From Gammaproteobacteria bacterium (lineage in GTDB: Bacteria; Pseudomonadota; Gammaproteobacteria; Competibacterales; Competibacteraceae), in NCBI GenBank assembly GCA_024235135.1, contig JACKMZ010000002.1, forward strand, positions 248,001 to 312,000: a stretch of DNA of 64,000 nucleotides. The letters run 5' to 3'. Position 1 is the first letter of the stretch; each line of letters opens with the position of its first letter. Positions 17,443 to 26,915 of the stretch are shown here, piece after piece. Under the pieces are notes generated by a model. It saw only the letters and a program-made list of their open reading frames with translations, was not told where the DNA came from and ran no database searches. A program made the translations under genes and the position numbers.

Positions 17443-18543
17443 ATGACGGGGAACAAGGTCAATCTGCTGGGCTTGGACCGCAACGAGCTGGAAGCCTTTT
17501 TTGCCAGTTTGGGCGAAAAGCGATTCCGTGCCGAGCAGGTTATGAAATGGATTTATCATGAAGGCGTTACGGATATCGACGCCATGACCAATCTCAGTAA
17601 GAGCTTGCGCGAACAACTGTGTTCCATGGCTGAAATCCGTCCACCGGACGTGGTGCTGGATCAAGGTTCGCAGGATGGTTCCCGTAAGTGGTTGATTCGG
17701 CTTGATAACGGCAACTGTGTGGAAACCGTATTCATTCCGGATGAAGGGCGGGGAACGCTCTGCGTATCCTCGCAGATTGGCTGTCCATTGGATTGCTCAT
17801 TCTGTGCTACCGCCCAGCAAGGCTTCAATCGCAATCTGAACGTCGCCGAAATCATCGGTCAGGTCTGGCAGGCTCATTGGCTGTTGGGCGGTGGGCGCAA
17901 TGGCGATCGTTTGCTGACCAACGTGGTATTGATGGGCATGGGTGAGCCCTTGTTGAACTTCAACAATGTCGTCCGGGCGACGAACCTGATGCAGGATGAC
18001 TTGGCATTCGGTCTTTCCAAGCGCAGAGTGACTTTGAGCACGGCGGGTGTCGTGCCCGCCTTGTATCGCTTGCGGGAGGTATCGGATGTCAGCTTGGCTG
18101 TATCGCTACATGCGCCCAACGACGAATTGCGCAATGAACTGGTGCCGCTGAACCGCAAATATCCCATCGCGCAGATGTTGGAAGCCTGTCGGCATTATAT
18201 CGCCGGCAAACTGCAGCGTAGCATTACCTGGGAATACGTCATGCTGGACGGGGTGAACGATTCCGTGGCCCATGCGCTGGCTTTGGTCAAGCTGTTGAAG
18301 GGAATTCCTTCCAAGGTCAACTTGATTCCCTTCAACCCGTTTCCCAACGCGACCTATCGCCGTTCCAGCCCGGCTACCATTGATCGTTTCCGAAACGTTC
18401 TGCTAGCGGGGGGAATGACGACCATTACGCGCAAGACGAGAGGGGATGACATCAATGCCGCCTGCGGGCAATTGGCTGGCCAGGTACAGAATCGTCGTCG
18501 ACGCGGGCCGCGCGCGGTGCAATCCATGGAGCAGGTTCGGTGA
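17443..18543 (+). CDS. rlmN: 23S rRNA/tRNA adenine C2-methyltransferase RlmN
   Basis: Radical SAM enzyme methylating C2 of A2503 in 23S rRNA and A37 in some tRNAs. The protein is 366 residues. The Fe-S motif CPLDCSFC (Cx3Cx2C) is near residues 111-118 in QIGCPLDCSFCATAQQGF, GMGEPLLNF near 166-174 is the SAM-binding strand, and the methyl-carrying Cys is near the C-terminal NAACGQLAGQ. Its TGA overlaps the ATG of pilF by one base. Confidence 0.96.
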   Translation: MTGNKVNLLGLDRNELEAFFASLGEKRFRAEQVMKWIYHEGVTDIDAMTNLSKSLREQLCSMAEIRPPDVVLDQGSQDGSRKWLIRLDNGNCVETVFIPDEGRGTLCVSSQIGCPLDCSFCATAQQGFNRNLNVAEIIGQVWQAHWLLGGGRNGDRLLTNVVLMGMGEPLLNFNNVVRATNLMQDDLAFGLSKRRVTLSTAGVVPALYRLREVSDVSLAVSLHAPNDELRNELVPLNRKYPIAQMLEACRHYIAGKLQRSITWEYVMLDGVNDSVAHALALVKLLKGIPSKVNLIPFNPFPNATYRRSSPATIDRFRNVLLAGGMTTITRKTRGDDINAACGQLAGQVQNRRRRGPRAVQSMEQVR

Positions 18544-19295
18544 TGCGGATGGCTAAGGCCACGCGATATGGGGTCTTGGCTATATTATTGGCATTGCAAG
18601 CGTGCACCACGACGCCTGAGGAAAAGCCTTCCGGCGATCCAGCTGAACTCAATCTGCAATTGGGGGTGGCCTATTTGCAGCAAGGCCGTTTCGATGTAGC
18701 CTTGGAAAAATTACAAAAATCGCTTTCGTTTCGCGAAGATTATCCCGAAGCCCAAAACGCAATAGCCGTGTTATACGATGAGCGGGGCAATACGGAGATG
18801 GCGGAGCAGCATTTTCAACGTGCCATCAAATTGGACCCGAATTACTTGCTTGCGGTTAAGAATTACGGCCAGTTTTTGTGTCGGAACCAGCATTTCGCCG
18901 AGGGTGAAGCGTTGTTTTTAGGGATAGTGGCCGATAAGCCAGCCGGTTCGGACGAAGCCTATGAGGCTTATGTGAACGCCGGGATATGCGCTATGGCCGT
19001 GCCGGATTTCGAACGGGCCGAAGGGTATCTGCGCAAAGCCCTGGAGATGCAGCCAAATGGCGCATTGGCATTGTATCGTATGGCGGAGTTATCTTTTTCG
19101 AAGGGCGATTATTTACAAGCCCGCGCGTTTTTACAAAGATTTCACGAACAAACCAAGCCCAGCCCAGAGAGTTTATGGTTGGGGGTGAATATTGAACAAA
19201 ATCTCGGCGATGAAAGATTACGGCAAGAATATACCCGGCGTCTTTTGTCGTTATTTCCTGACTCTGTGCAAGCCAGACGGCTGAAATCATCATGA
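18543..19295 (+). CDS. pilF: Type IV pilus assembly TPR lipoprotein PilF/PilW
   Basis: Outer-membrane lipoprotein that helps localise and multimerise the PilQ secretin. The protein is about 250 residues, with a short signal ending in the lipobox LQAC (Cys near 21), then around six tetratricopeptide repeats, for example LNLQLGVAYLQQGRFDVALEKL and AQNAIAVLYDERGNTEMAEQHF. The ATG at 18543 overlaps the rlmN stop (TGATG); a further in-frame ATG is at 18552. Its position between rlmN and rodZ is conserved in gammaproteobacteria, which supports the assignment. Confidence 0.9.
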   Translation: MRMAKATRYGVLAILLALQACTTTPEEKPSGDPAELNLQLGVAYLQQGRFDVALEKLQKSLSFREDYPEAQNAIAVLYDERGNTEMAEQHFQRAIKLDPNYLLAVKNYGQFLCRNQHFAEGEALFLGIVADKPAGSDEAYEAYVNAGICAMAVPDFERAEGYLRKALEMQPNGALALYRMAELSFSKGDYLQARAFLQRFHEQTKPSPESLWLGVNIEQNLGDERLRQEYTRRLLSLFPDSVQARRLKSS

Positions 19296-20419
19296 GTGCA
19301 CAAGACATTGCCCCCGACAAATTGGAATCCCCACAAACATTTGACGATTCACCCGAAGCTTTGGGCGCGACCTTGGCCGAGGCTCGTAACCGGCTCGGAT
19401 TAGAGCAGCGTGAGGTGGCTACACGCCTGGGATTGAACCCAGTATTGATTCGCCACCTGGAAGAAGGCGCTTTCGGCGCCTTAGGCGCCGCCGTATACGT
19501 GCGCGGTTATCTGTCCCGTTACGCTCGATTCTTGGATCTGTCCGAGCAGGAGATTCTGGAACGGCATAAGCGTTTGGGCATGAACGAGTTGCCTCCGCTG
19601 CGGGTGGCTCGTCCCATCAAGCCTCAAGCGAGGATGAAGGATACCGTGGTGGGCTGGTTTTCCTACCTGCTGGTGTTCGCCATCATTGGCGGGGTCGGAT
19701 GGCAGGGTTACAAGCAGGTCGCCGATCATTTGGAAAGCGCGGATGATTTGCCGCCGTTACTGCGTGCCCTGACCGGTAACGACAGGGCCGGGTTAGCCTT
19801 GCCGAAACCCGAAACACCGCCTGATTCCGCCCAGAATTCCGCGCCGCAATCCGCCGCGCCAGCGACTGCTTCGACGGATACTCAGCCTCTGGCCAAGCCG
19901 GCGGCTGAGACTGCGAAGCCAACGGCCCAGGTGGAATCACCCAGCGCAACACCGGCTAAACCCGCTCCCCTTGCCGTTCCAACTCCGGAAACGACGGCAG
20001 CGACATCCATAACCACGATCGCTTTGCCGATGCCCAAACCGGCCGCTGTTCCGGAGACTCCGGTACCGAGCCCGATCTCTTCCCCTCAAACCCAAGTGGT
20101 GGCTGAGCAACCCGCCCCGCCTGCAAGCGAGCCGGTTGCGACGATGACCCCATCGGACACCCCACAGTTGGTAATCGCTTTCTCCCAGGATTGTTGGGTG
20201 GAAGTCAAGGATGCCAATGGGCAGCGCGTCGCTTATGGCATCATGAAAGCCAACACAGTGAACACCGTCTCCGGTTCCGGGCCGTTTTCGGTCACTTTGG
20301 GCAACGCGGTCGGCGTCAGTGAAATCAAACTGAACGGTAAACCCGTTGAGCAAAGCGTGTACATTCCGCGACGCGGTACGGTCAGCCGTTTTACCTTGGG
20401 AACGCCGTCCCCGCTATGA
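19292..20419 (+). CDS. rodZ: RodZ-like cytoskeleton/transcription-factor-like membrane protein
   Basis: Bitopic membrane protein linking MreB to the cell-wall elongation machinery. The protein is 375 residues. A Cro/C1-type helix-turn-helix (LGATLAEARNRLGLEQREVATRLGL...) is at about residues 23-90, one transmembrane segment (VVGWFSYLLVFAIIGGVGW) near 115-133, a long Pro/Ala/Thr-rich periplasmic linker runs from about 160 to 290, and a C-terminal DUF4115 domain starts around QLVIAFSQDCWVEVKDANGQ. ATGA overlap with pilF. The usual next gene, ispG, is missing; hisS follows directly. Confidence 0.92.
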   Translation: MSAQDIAPDKLESPQTFDDSPEALGATLAEARNRLGLEQREVATRLGLNPVLIRHLEEGAFGALGAAVYVRGYLSRYARFLDLSEQEILERHKRLGMNELPPLRVARPIKPQARMKDTVVGWFSYLLVFAIIGGVGWQGYKQVADHLESADDLPPLLRALTGNDRAGLALPKPETPPDSAQNSAPQSAAPATASTDTQPLAKPAAETAKPTAQVESPSATPAKPAPLAVPTPETTAATSITTIALPMPKPAAVPETPVPSPISSPQTQVVAEQPAPPASEPVATMTPSDTPQLVIAFSQDCWVEVKDANGQRVAYGIMKANTVNTVSGSGPFSVTLGNAVGVSEIKLNGKPVEQSVYIPRRGTVSRFTLGTPSPL

Positions 20420-20457
20420 GATTTGGCGAACGGCGTCTTCTAAACAGCTAAACATAC

Positions 20458-21741
20458 ATGGCAAAGTTATTCCAGGCCGTGCGCGGCATGAACGATGCCT
20501 TGCCGGCCGATACCCCTTTGTGGGCCGGTGTCGAGGCCACTTTGAGGGACATTCTGGTTTCTTATGGGTACCAGGAAATCCGCCTGCCGCTCGTGGAAAA
20601 AACGGAATTGTTCGCGCGGTCCATCGGTACCGTGACCGATATCGTCGAAAAGGAAATGTATACCTTTAACGATCGCAATGGCGATAGTTTGGCGTTGCGT
20701 CCAGAGGGTACGGCGGGTTGCGTGCGGGCCTGCATAGAACAAGGTCTGCTGCGCAATCCCATGCAGCGCCTTTGGTATGGTGGCCCCATGTTCCGGCATG
20801 AGCGTCCTCAACAGGGACGCTATCGGCAATTTCACCAAATCGGGGTGGAAGCGTTCGGCATGGCCGGACCGGATATCGACGCGGAGTTGATCTGCATGAC
20901 AGCCCGTTGCTGGCAACGGCTCGGGGTGCAGGATGTGGCGCTGGAACTTAATTCCCTGGGAACCCGTGAAGCACGGGCGGCGTACCGCGAACGCTTGGTC
21001 GGGTATTTGGAAAGCCGCCGGGAAGATCTGGATGAGGACAGTCGCCGCCGCTTGCACAGCAATCCCTTGCGCGTCCTTGATTCCAAACATCCCGCTATGC
21101 AGGCCATCATTGCCGAAGCGCCGGTGTTGCTGGATCATCTGGATCTGGAATCCCGCCAACATTTGGATCGTCTGCAGGAATTCCTGTCCGCCGTGGGTAT
21201 CACGTACACGCTCAATACTCGCCTGGTCAGGGGGCTGGATTATTACAGCAAAACGGTATTCGAATGGGTGACGGGCCGCTTGGGCGCTCAAGGTACGATT
21301 TGCGCCGGTGGTCGTTATGACGGTTTGGTGGAACAGCTAGGCGGCGCGGAGATACCGGCCGTGGGCTTCGCCATCGGCCTGGAACGTTTGATTGCCCTGC
21401 TGGGTAGCGATGGGTATACGGGCCTTGATCAGTCGCCACAGGCGTATCTGGTCATGGTCGGGGAACAGGCGGAGCGTAGAGGATTGATCCTGGCGGAGAC
21501 TCTGCGCAATGCGTGGCCGGCATTACACCTGCAATTCAATTGCAGTGGCGGCAGTTTCAAGACTCAACTCAAACGGGCGGATCGCAGCCGCGCGCAATGG
21601 GCCTTGATTCTCGGCCAGGAAGAAATCGACAGCGATACGATTGCCATCAAATTCTTACGCGAAGCCCAGGAACAGACCACATTGCCCATGGCGGCGTTGG
21701 ATGATTTCCTGCGCGATCATTTGCCGCAACCAACCCAATAA
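20458..21741 (+). CDS. hisS: Histidyl-tRNA synthetase
   Basis: Class II synthetase charging tRNA-His. The protein is 427 residues. Motif 2 region RPEGTAGCVRAC is near 81-92, FRHERPQQGRYRQFHQIG near 112-129, the histidine-specific LVRGLDYYSKTVFEW near 257-271, and GGRYDGLVEQLGG near 283-295. The C-terminal anticodon-binding domain follows. The start ATG follows the rodZ stop by 38 bases. Confidence 0.97.
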   Translation: MAKLFQAVRGMNDALPADTPLWAGVEATLRDILVSYGYQEIRLPLVEKTELFARSIGTVTDIVEKEMYTFNDRNGDSLALRPEGTAGCVRACIEQGLLRNPMQRLWYGGPMFRHERPQQGRYRQFHQIGVEAFGMAGPDIDAELICMTARCWQRLGVQDVALELNSLGTREARAAYRERLVGYLESRREDLDEDSRRRLHSNPLRVLDSKHPAMQAIIAEAPVLLDHLDLESRQHLDRLQEFLSAVGITYTLNTRLVRGLDYYSKTVFEWVTGRLGAQGTICAGGRYDGLVEQLGGAEIPAVGFAIGLERLIALLGSDGYTGLDQSPQAYLVMVGEQAERRGLILAETLRNAWPALHLQFNCSGGSFKTQLKRADRSRAQWALILGQEEIDSDTIAIKFLREAQEQTTLPMAALDDFLRDHLPQPTQ

Positions 21742-21846
21742 ACCAGCTTACCCTGCGCCTTTTGTCGGCAAAACGTCGGCAGTCTCCAGATAACGCCCGG
21801 AACGGGCGCGGGCGATGCATCGGATGTTCGAGTCAAGGTGATGCCG

Positions 21847-22473
21847 ATGGAAAATTACACTGACGAGGAACTCGTCGAAACCATTAAACAATGGTGGAAG
21901 GCCAATGGCAGCGCCATAATCGCCGGTATCGCCATTGGTTTGGTGGTCATTTTCGGCTGGCGGTTCTGGACTTCCCATCGCTTGGCGCAGGCCGAGGACG
22001 CTTCCCTGCATTACGACAACCTACTGCAGTCCCTGACTCGGAACAATGCGGCCGATGCCCTCCGGCAGGGACAGGAACTGTTCGACGATTATTCGGGGTC
22101 TCCCTATGCGGACTTGGCGGCGCTGCAACTGGCCAAGCAGGCGGTTGCCGACAAGAAGATGCCGGAGGCCATCGCGCAACTGGAATGGATAGTGGATCAT
22201 GCCGATATGGACGAAATTCGGGACATCGCCCATCTGCGTCTGGCGCGGGTGTTATTGGATCAGGGACGGTTGGATGAGGCAGACAAGCAGTTGACCTCCG
22301 TGCAGGACCAGTCTTTCAATGTCGAATTGGAGGAGCTGCGGGGCGATTTGTATCTGGCGCGTAAGCAGCCCGAGGAAGCACGGACCGCCTATCAGGCGGC
22401 GTTGAGCGCGGGGGGCAATAACTTCTTGCAACTCAAGCTGGCCGATCTCGCGCCGCCTAAGCAGGAGAAATGA
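21847..22473 (+). CDS. yfgM: YfgM-like inner-membrane TPR protein
   Basis: Ancillary SecYEG-associated protein linked to periplasmic chaperones. The protein is 208 residues. It has a short cytoplasmic N-terminus (MENYTDEELVETIKQWWKANG), one transmembrane segment at about 21-38 and a periplasmic TPR-like domain. I chose the ATG at 21847 because AAGG sits 8-12 bases upstream and the N-terminus then matches the family; GTG 21838 and ATG 21841 are in-frame alternatives. It lies between hisS and bamB as in E. coli. Confidence 0.9.
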   Translation: MENYTDEELVETIKQWWKANGSAIIAGIAIGLVVIFGWRFWTSHRLAQAEDASLHYDNLLQSLTRNNAADALRQGQELFDDYSGSPYADLAALQLAKQAVADKKMPEAIAQLEWIVDHADMDEIRDIAHLRLARVLLDQGRLDEADKQLTSVQDQSFNVELEELRGDLYLARKQPEEARTAYQAALSAGGNNFLQLKLADLAPPKQEK

Positions 22474-22474
22474 C

Positions 22475-23635
22475 ATGCGCCGCCTCGCTTTCGTGTGCGT
22501 GGCGCTGCTACTGATTTCCGGTTGCGGCGCAATCAACCGCTATCTGGCGGGTTCCGACAACAGCCTGCCGCCGGCTGATCTGGTGCCTATAGACGATCCG
22601 ATCGCTATTCAGGAGTTGTGGAATAAGCGTGTCGGTTCGGGTACGGAAGGCAATTTCATTTCGCTCAAACCCGTGGTGGCTGAAGGGGCCGTGTTCGCCG
22701 CCAGTTACGACGGCATCGTGTCCGCGCTGGATGCCGACAGCGGTGCGGAACTGTGGGAAAAGGATACGGATCTGGACATCACGGCGGGCGTCGGTGTCGG
22801 TGATGGTCTGGTGCTGGTCGGCACCGGCGATGGTGTCGTGTTGGCCTTGGCGCAGAGCAATGGCGAGGAACGCTGGCGCGCCCAGGTGTCCAGTGAAATC
22901 CTGGCCACGCCTCGCAGTGCGTCGGGCGTGGTCGTGGTGCGCACAGGGGATGGAAAATTCACTGGCTTGGATGCGCGTTCCGGAGAGCGTTTATGGGTTT
23001 ACAGCCATACCGTGCCGGCGCTCACGCTGCGCGGCGCCGCCGCGCCCTTGCTGGACCAGAACGTCGCCGTGGCCGGTTTGGACACCGGTAAATTGCTGGT
23101 ACTGTCCTTGCGGGATGGCAAGCTGGTCTGGGAAAAGACCATCGCGCCGCCACAAGGCCGTACCGAATTGGACCGTTTGGTGGATATCGATACCGAGCCC
23201 CGTGTCGTGAACGGTGTGTTGTTCGTGGCCGCCTATCAGGGCAATATCACGGCGATCGATATACGCAGCGGCAATACGTTGTGGACTCGGGATTTTTCCA
23301 GTCATGCGGGCCTGGATGCCGATACCAGCGGTATCTATATCGTTGACGAGAATGACTCCGTCTGGGCGATTGATCTGCATAATGGCAATGCGTTATGGCA
23401 GCAGCCGGAATTAAAGGGAAGACGCCTGTCGGCGCCCGTAATCAGCGATGACTATGTCGTGGTAGGCGATTTCGAGGGCTATCTGCATTGGCTGCGCAAG
23501 GATAACGGTCGAATCGTGGGGCGGGTGCGTGCCGATAGCGACGGTCTCAAGGAAGCCCCGATCAGTCGTAACGGCCGTTTGTACGTGCTGGGGGAAGGCG
23601 GCCGCTTGAGCGTGTTTCAACTCGGCAATGGTTGA
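22475..23635 (+). CDS. bamB: Outer membrane assembly lipoprotein BamB
   Basis: Beta-propeller lipoprotein of the BAM complex that assists beta-barrel insertion. The protein is 386 residues. The signal peptide ends in the lipobox LLISGC (Cys near 17), followed by eight PQQ/WD-like repeats, such as GIVSALDADSGAELWEKD, KLLVLSLRDGKLVWEK and NITAIDIRSGNTLWTRD. AGGAG precedes the ATG, one base after the yfgM stop. In many relatives der follows; here the next gene is on the opposite strand. Confidence 0.95.
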   Translation: MRRLAFVCVALLLISGCGAINRYLAGSDNSLPPADLVPIDDPIAIQELWNKRVGSGTEGNFISLKPVVAEGAVFAASYDGIVSALDADSGAELWEKDTDLDITAGVGVGDGLVLVGTGDGVVLALAQSNGEERWRAQVSSEILATPRSASGVVVVRTGDGKFTGLDARSGERLWVYSHTVPALTLRGAAAPLLDQNVAVAGLDTGKLLVLSLRDGKLVWEKTIAPPQGRTELDRLVDIDTEPRVVNGVLFVAAYQGNITAIDIRSGNTLWTRDFSSHAGLDADTSGIYIVDENDSVWAIDLHNGNALWQQPELKGRRLSAPVISDDYVVVGDFEGYLHWLRKDNGRIVGRVRADSDGLKEAPISRNGRLYVLGEGGRLSVFQLGNG

Positions 23636-23668
23636 GCCGAACGCTGGATTATCCGCTGTTGCCCATCT

Positions 23669-23953
23669 TCACCAGAACATCATAAACGCCAGTATTCCGA
23701 TCAGCATCGCGATAATGGGTAGAATGATCGCGAAAGCTTTACGGCCTTTTTCCACCAGTTGCGCGCTTTTCTCCTGAATAGCGGCGGCTCTGTCCTGTAG
23801 AGCCTGGGTTTTATCGAACTGAGTTTTGACGATCTCGTACTGTTCTCGCTGTAAGGCAAGGGCTTCCGCTTGACGCTGCAATTGCAGTTGCTGGTTGTCC
23901 CGGATTTCTTGCAGCAACTGGATCAAGCGGGTCCGGTCATCGGTATCGCCCAT
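23669..23953 (-). CDS. Small coiled-coil protein with C-terminal membrane anchor
   Basis: Unrecognised protein of 94 residues. The first 70 residues form a Gln/Leu/Glu-rich predicted coiled coil (LIQLLQEIRDNQQLQLQRQAE...), and residues 73-94 form a single hydrophobic segment ending the protein (AIILPIIAMLIGILAFMMFW), so it looks tail-anchored with the bulk in the cytoplasm. GGAGG (complement of 23955-23960 region) precedes the ATG. It lies 85 bases downstream of nrdJb on the same strand; whether it is co-transcribed is not clear. No function is proposed. Confidence 0.75.
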   Translation of the reverse strand: MGDTDDRTRLIQLLQEIRDNQQLQLQRQAEALALQREQYEIVKTQFDKTQALQDRAAAIQEKSAQLVEKGRKAFAIILPIIAMLIGILAFMMFW

Positions 23954-24037
23954 GAGTTTTCCTCCCGCTGTCCTATTCTCCCGCTAATTCTTCTTCAGCT
24001 AATTCGACGCGCTGTGGGCGGGAGCCCTGTTTAGCCG

Positions 24038-24733
24038 TCAGGAGCATTTCGACTCGCCGCAGTTCAGGCAGGTCATGCAGCCTTCCATCATGATCATCGC
24101 CTTCGTCTGGCATTTGGGACACAGCGATGCGCTTTCCGGGAAGGCGCTTACGCTCAGACCGGCGTCCTCCGCCGCTTTCACGTTGGATTCGAATTGCGCA
24201 CGTTTTTCCTCGATGAAGCGACGTTGATGGGTATCCGGTCCCTGGTCCTTAAGCAGGCCGATCAGACGCATATGGGATTCGATCACGTCGCCGATCTCGG
24301 CCACCAACGAGGGCATGAATTTACCGCCCTTCTTGAAGTAACCCCCCTTGGGATCGAACACCGAGCGCAGTTCTTCCACCAGAAAGGTGCAGTCGCCGCC
24401 TTTGCGGAATACCGCTGAGATAATACGGGTCAGCGCCACGATCCATTGAAAATGATCCATGGCCTTGGAGTTGATGAAGATCTCGAAAGGCCGCCGCAAC
24501 TCGTGCTCGGTGCCGGCGTTGAGCACGATATCGTTGATGGTGATGTACAGCGCATGATCGGACAGCGGGGTTTTGACCTTGTAAGTGCAACCCTGGAGGA
24601 TTTCCGGCCGACCCACCTTCTCGTGCATGTGTTCGACGCCAGGCTGGTTGATCGGGTTTTCCGCCGTCGTGGCGTCGAACTCGTCCTTGGCGACCTGATA
24701 GCCGACGATTTTCTGATCGATTTTGATGGCCAT
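24038..24733 (-). CDS. nrdJb: Class II ribonucleotide reductase, split C-terminal subunit NrdJb
   Basis: Companion of the adenosylcobalamin-dependent reductase; in organisms such as Pseudomonas the class II enzyme is encoded by two genes, and NrdJb carries the C-terminal redox-active cysteines. The protein is 231 residues. The middle part (TYKVKTPLSDHALYITINDIV) is typical, and the C-terminus CPKCQTKAMIMMEGCMTC...CGESKCS contains two CxxC pairs near 205-222 and a terminal Cys. ATG 24733 (MAIKIDQKIVGY) is preferred over the TTG at 24739. The gene follows nrdJa by 19 bases. Confidence 0.93.
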   Translation of the reverse strand: MAIKIDQKIVGYQVAKDEFDATTAENPINQPGVEHMHEKVGRPEILQGCTYKVKTPLSDHALYITINDIVLNAGTEHELRRPFEIFINSKAMDHFQWIVALTRIISAVFRKGGDCTFLVEELRSVFDPKGGYFKKGGKFMPSLVAEIGDVIESHMRLIGLLKDQGPDTHQRRFIEEKRAQFESNVKAAEDAGLSVSAFPESASLCPKCQTKAMIMMEGCMTCLNCGESKCS

Positions 24734-24752
24734 GGGCAAGGCTCCGGCTGGG

Positions 24753-26915
24753 CTAGAATTTTCCGTAATAACCTTCTTTCAGCGCATCGAATAGATTCGC
24801 TGCCGTATGGATTTCTCCGTCGTACTCGATTTCCTCGTTGCCTTTGACCTCCATGACGCTGCCATCCGCCAAGGTGAAACGATAGAGCGTGTTCTCCAGA
24901 TCCTGCTCCTTGACCAGTACGCCCTGGAACGCCTCCGGGTTGAAGCGAAAGGTCGTGCAGCCCTTCAGCCCCTGGTCGTGGGCGTACAGATAAATATCCT
25001 TGAAATCCTCGTAGGGGAAATCGGTCGGCACGTTGGCGGTTTTAGAGATGCTGGAATCCGTCCATTTTTGTGCCGCCGCCTGAATATCCACATGCTGTTT
25101 AGGTGTCACATCGTCGGCGGCGATGAAATATTTGGGCAGCTTTTCTTCGGGTTCCTCGGAGTTCGGCATGGCCTGATGATTGATTAGCGCCCGGTAAGCC
25201 AGCAGTTCGAACGAAAACACATCCATTTTTTCTTTGGTTTTGCGACCTTCGCGGATCACGTTGCGGTAATAGTGATGGGCGAAACTCGGTTCGATACCGT
25301 TGCTGGCGTTATTGGCCAGGGAGAGGGAAATCGTGCCGGTTGGAGCAATGGAACTATGATGGGTAAAACGCGCGCCGTGCTGGCTGAGCTTTTCGACGAG
25401 TTCCGGGTCTTCTCCGGCGATGCGTTGCATATAGCGGCTATAGCGGGCATGGAGGATCTTTCCTTTGATCGTATCGCCGACCTGATACCCGTCCCTACCC
25501 ATTTCCGGACGTTGGCTGAGCATGGCCGAGGTGACCGGAAATTCCTGCTCCATGATGGGCGCTGGGCCTTTCTCCGCCGCGAGATCCAAGGCGACTCGCC
25601 AACCGGTCAACGCCATCTCGCGGGTCACTGCCTCGGTAAAGGCCAGAGATTCCGGCGAACCATAGCGCATTCGCAGCATCGTCAAGGTGGAGCCCAAACC
25701 CAGATAGCCCATGCCGTGGCGGCGCTTGGCGAAAATTTCCTCACGTTGCCGTTCCAGCGGCAGGCCGTTGATTTCGACGACGTTGTCGAGCATCCGGGTG
25801 AAGATGGCCACCGTGCGTCGATAGGTTTCCCAATCGAAAGATGCCTGTTCGGTAAACGGGTGGTTGACGAAGCAGGTCAGATTGACGGAGCCCAGGAGGC
25901 AGGAGCCATAGGGCGGTAGCATTTGTTCGCCGCAGGGATTGCTGGCCTGAATGTTCTCGCACCACCAGTTATTGTTCATCTCGTTGACTTCGTCGATGAG
26001 AATGAACCCCGGTTCGGCGTAATCGTAGGTCGAGGCCATGATCAGATCCCACAGCCGCCGGGCGCGGATCGTCTTGTAGATCCTACAGGCTACCAGGCCG
26101 GCTTCGTTGACGATCAAGCCTTCATGAGTGGGCCAGGAACGCCAGACGATGTGCCCAGCGTCGTCGACGTCGATCCCATCCTCCTCGGCTTCTTTGGCGC
26201 GCAAGGGAAAACACAGCGGCCAATCGGTGTCGTTCTTGACCGCTTCGATGAAATCCCGTGTAACCAGCAGAGACAGATTAAATTGTCGCAGGCGGCCGTT
26301 TTCACGCTTGGCGCGGACGAATTCGACGACGTCTGGATGGCCTACGTCGAAAGTCGCCATCTGAGCGCCGCGCCGCCCACCCGCCGAAGAAATGGTGAAA
26401 CACATCTTGTCGTATATGTCCATGAAGGACAACGGCCCCGAGGTGAACGCACCGGCCCCGGACACGTAGGCGCCGCGCGGGCGCAAATTGGAGAAGCAAT
26501 AGCCGATGCCGCAGCCGGCTTTCAGTGTCAGACCGCCTTCGTGAACTTTCTGCAGAATGTCGTCCATGGAATCTTGGATAGTCCCCGACACCGTGCAATT
26601 GATGGTGGATGTCGCGGGTTTATGCATCTGCGCTCCGGCATTGGAAATGATCCGGCCAGCCGGGATGGCGCCATGCCGCAGGGCCCATAGAAACTTGTCA
26701 TACCATTGCTCGCGTAATTCCGGGGAGTCTTCCACGTCGGCCAAAGCCCGAGCGACCCGCCGTAGCGTGCCGTCGACGCCGTCGTCTATGGCGCGTCCAT
26801 CCTTGGCCTTGAGGCGATATTTCTTGTCCCAAATGTCGTAAGACGCTGGCTGCAGAGAAATATCCTCTACGGTGTTAATATCCCGATCAACGGATTTCAA
26901 ATGGGCGATTTTCAT
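24753..26915 (-). CDS. nrdJa: Adenosylcobalamin-dependent (class II) ribonucleoside-diphosphate reductase, catalytic subunit
   Basis: Oxygen-independent reduction of ribonucleotides to deoxyribonucleotides with a B12-generated thiyl radical. The protein is 720 residues. Conserved parts are the substrate-site Cys in STINCTVSGTIQDS near 122-135, KAGCGIGYCFSNLRP near 152-166, the active-site NPCGEQMLPPYGSCLLGSVNLT near 330-351 (N-x-C-G-E), and PTGTISLSLANNASNGIEP near 527-545. It ends without the C-terminal Cys module, which is supplied by nrdJb. Upstream are two NrdR-box-like repeats. I looked for a B12 riboswitch box upstream and found none. Confidence 0.95.
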   Translation of the reverse strand: MKIAHLKSVDRDINTVEDISLQPASYDIWDKKYRLKAKDGRAIDDGVDGTLRRVARALADVEDSPELREQWYDKFLWALRHGAIPAGRIISNAGAQMHKPATSTINCTVSGTIQDSMDDILQKVHEGGLTLKAGCGIGYCFSNLRPRGAYVSGAGAFTSGPLSFMDIYDKMCFTISSAGGRRGAQMATFDVGHPDVVEFVRAKRENGRLRQFNLSLLVTRDFIEAVKNDTDWPLCFPLRAKEAEEDGIDVDDAGHIVWRSWPTHEGLIVNEAGLVACRIYKTIRARRLWDLIMASTYDYAEPGFILIDEVNEMNNNWWCENIQASNPCGEQMLPPYGSCLLGSVNLTCFVNHPFTEQASFDWETYRRTVAIFTRMLDNVVEINGLPLERQREEIFAKRRHGMGYLGLGSTLTMLRMRYGSPESLAFTEAVTREMALTGWRVALDLAAEKGPAPIMEQEFPVTSAMLSQRPEMGRDGYQVGDTIKGKILHARYSRYMQRIAGEDPELVEKLSQHGARFTHHSSIAPTGTISLSLANNASNGIEPSFAHHYYRNVIREGRKTKEKMDVFSFELLAYRALINHQAMPNSEEPEEKLPKYFIAADDVTPKQHVDIQAAAQKWTDSSISKTANVPTDFPYEDFKDIYLYAHDQGLKGCTTFRFNPEAFQGVLVKEQDLENTLYRFTLADGSVMEVKGNEEIEYDGEIHTAANLFDALKEGYYGKF

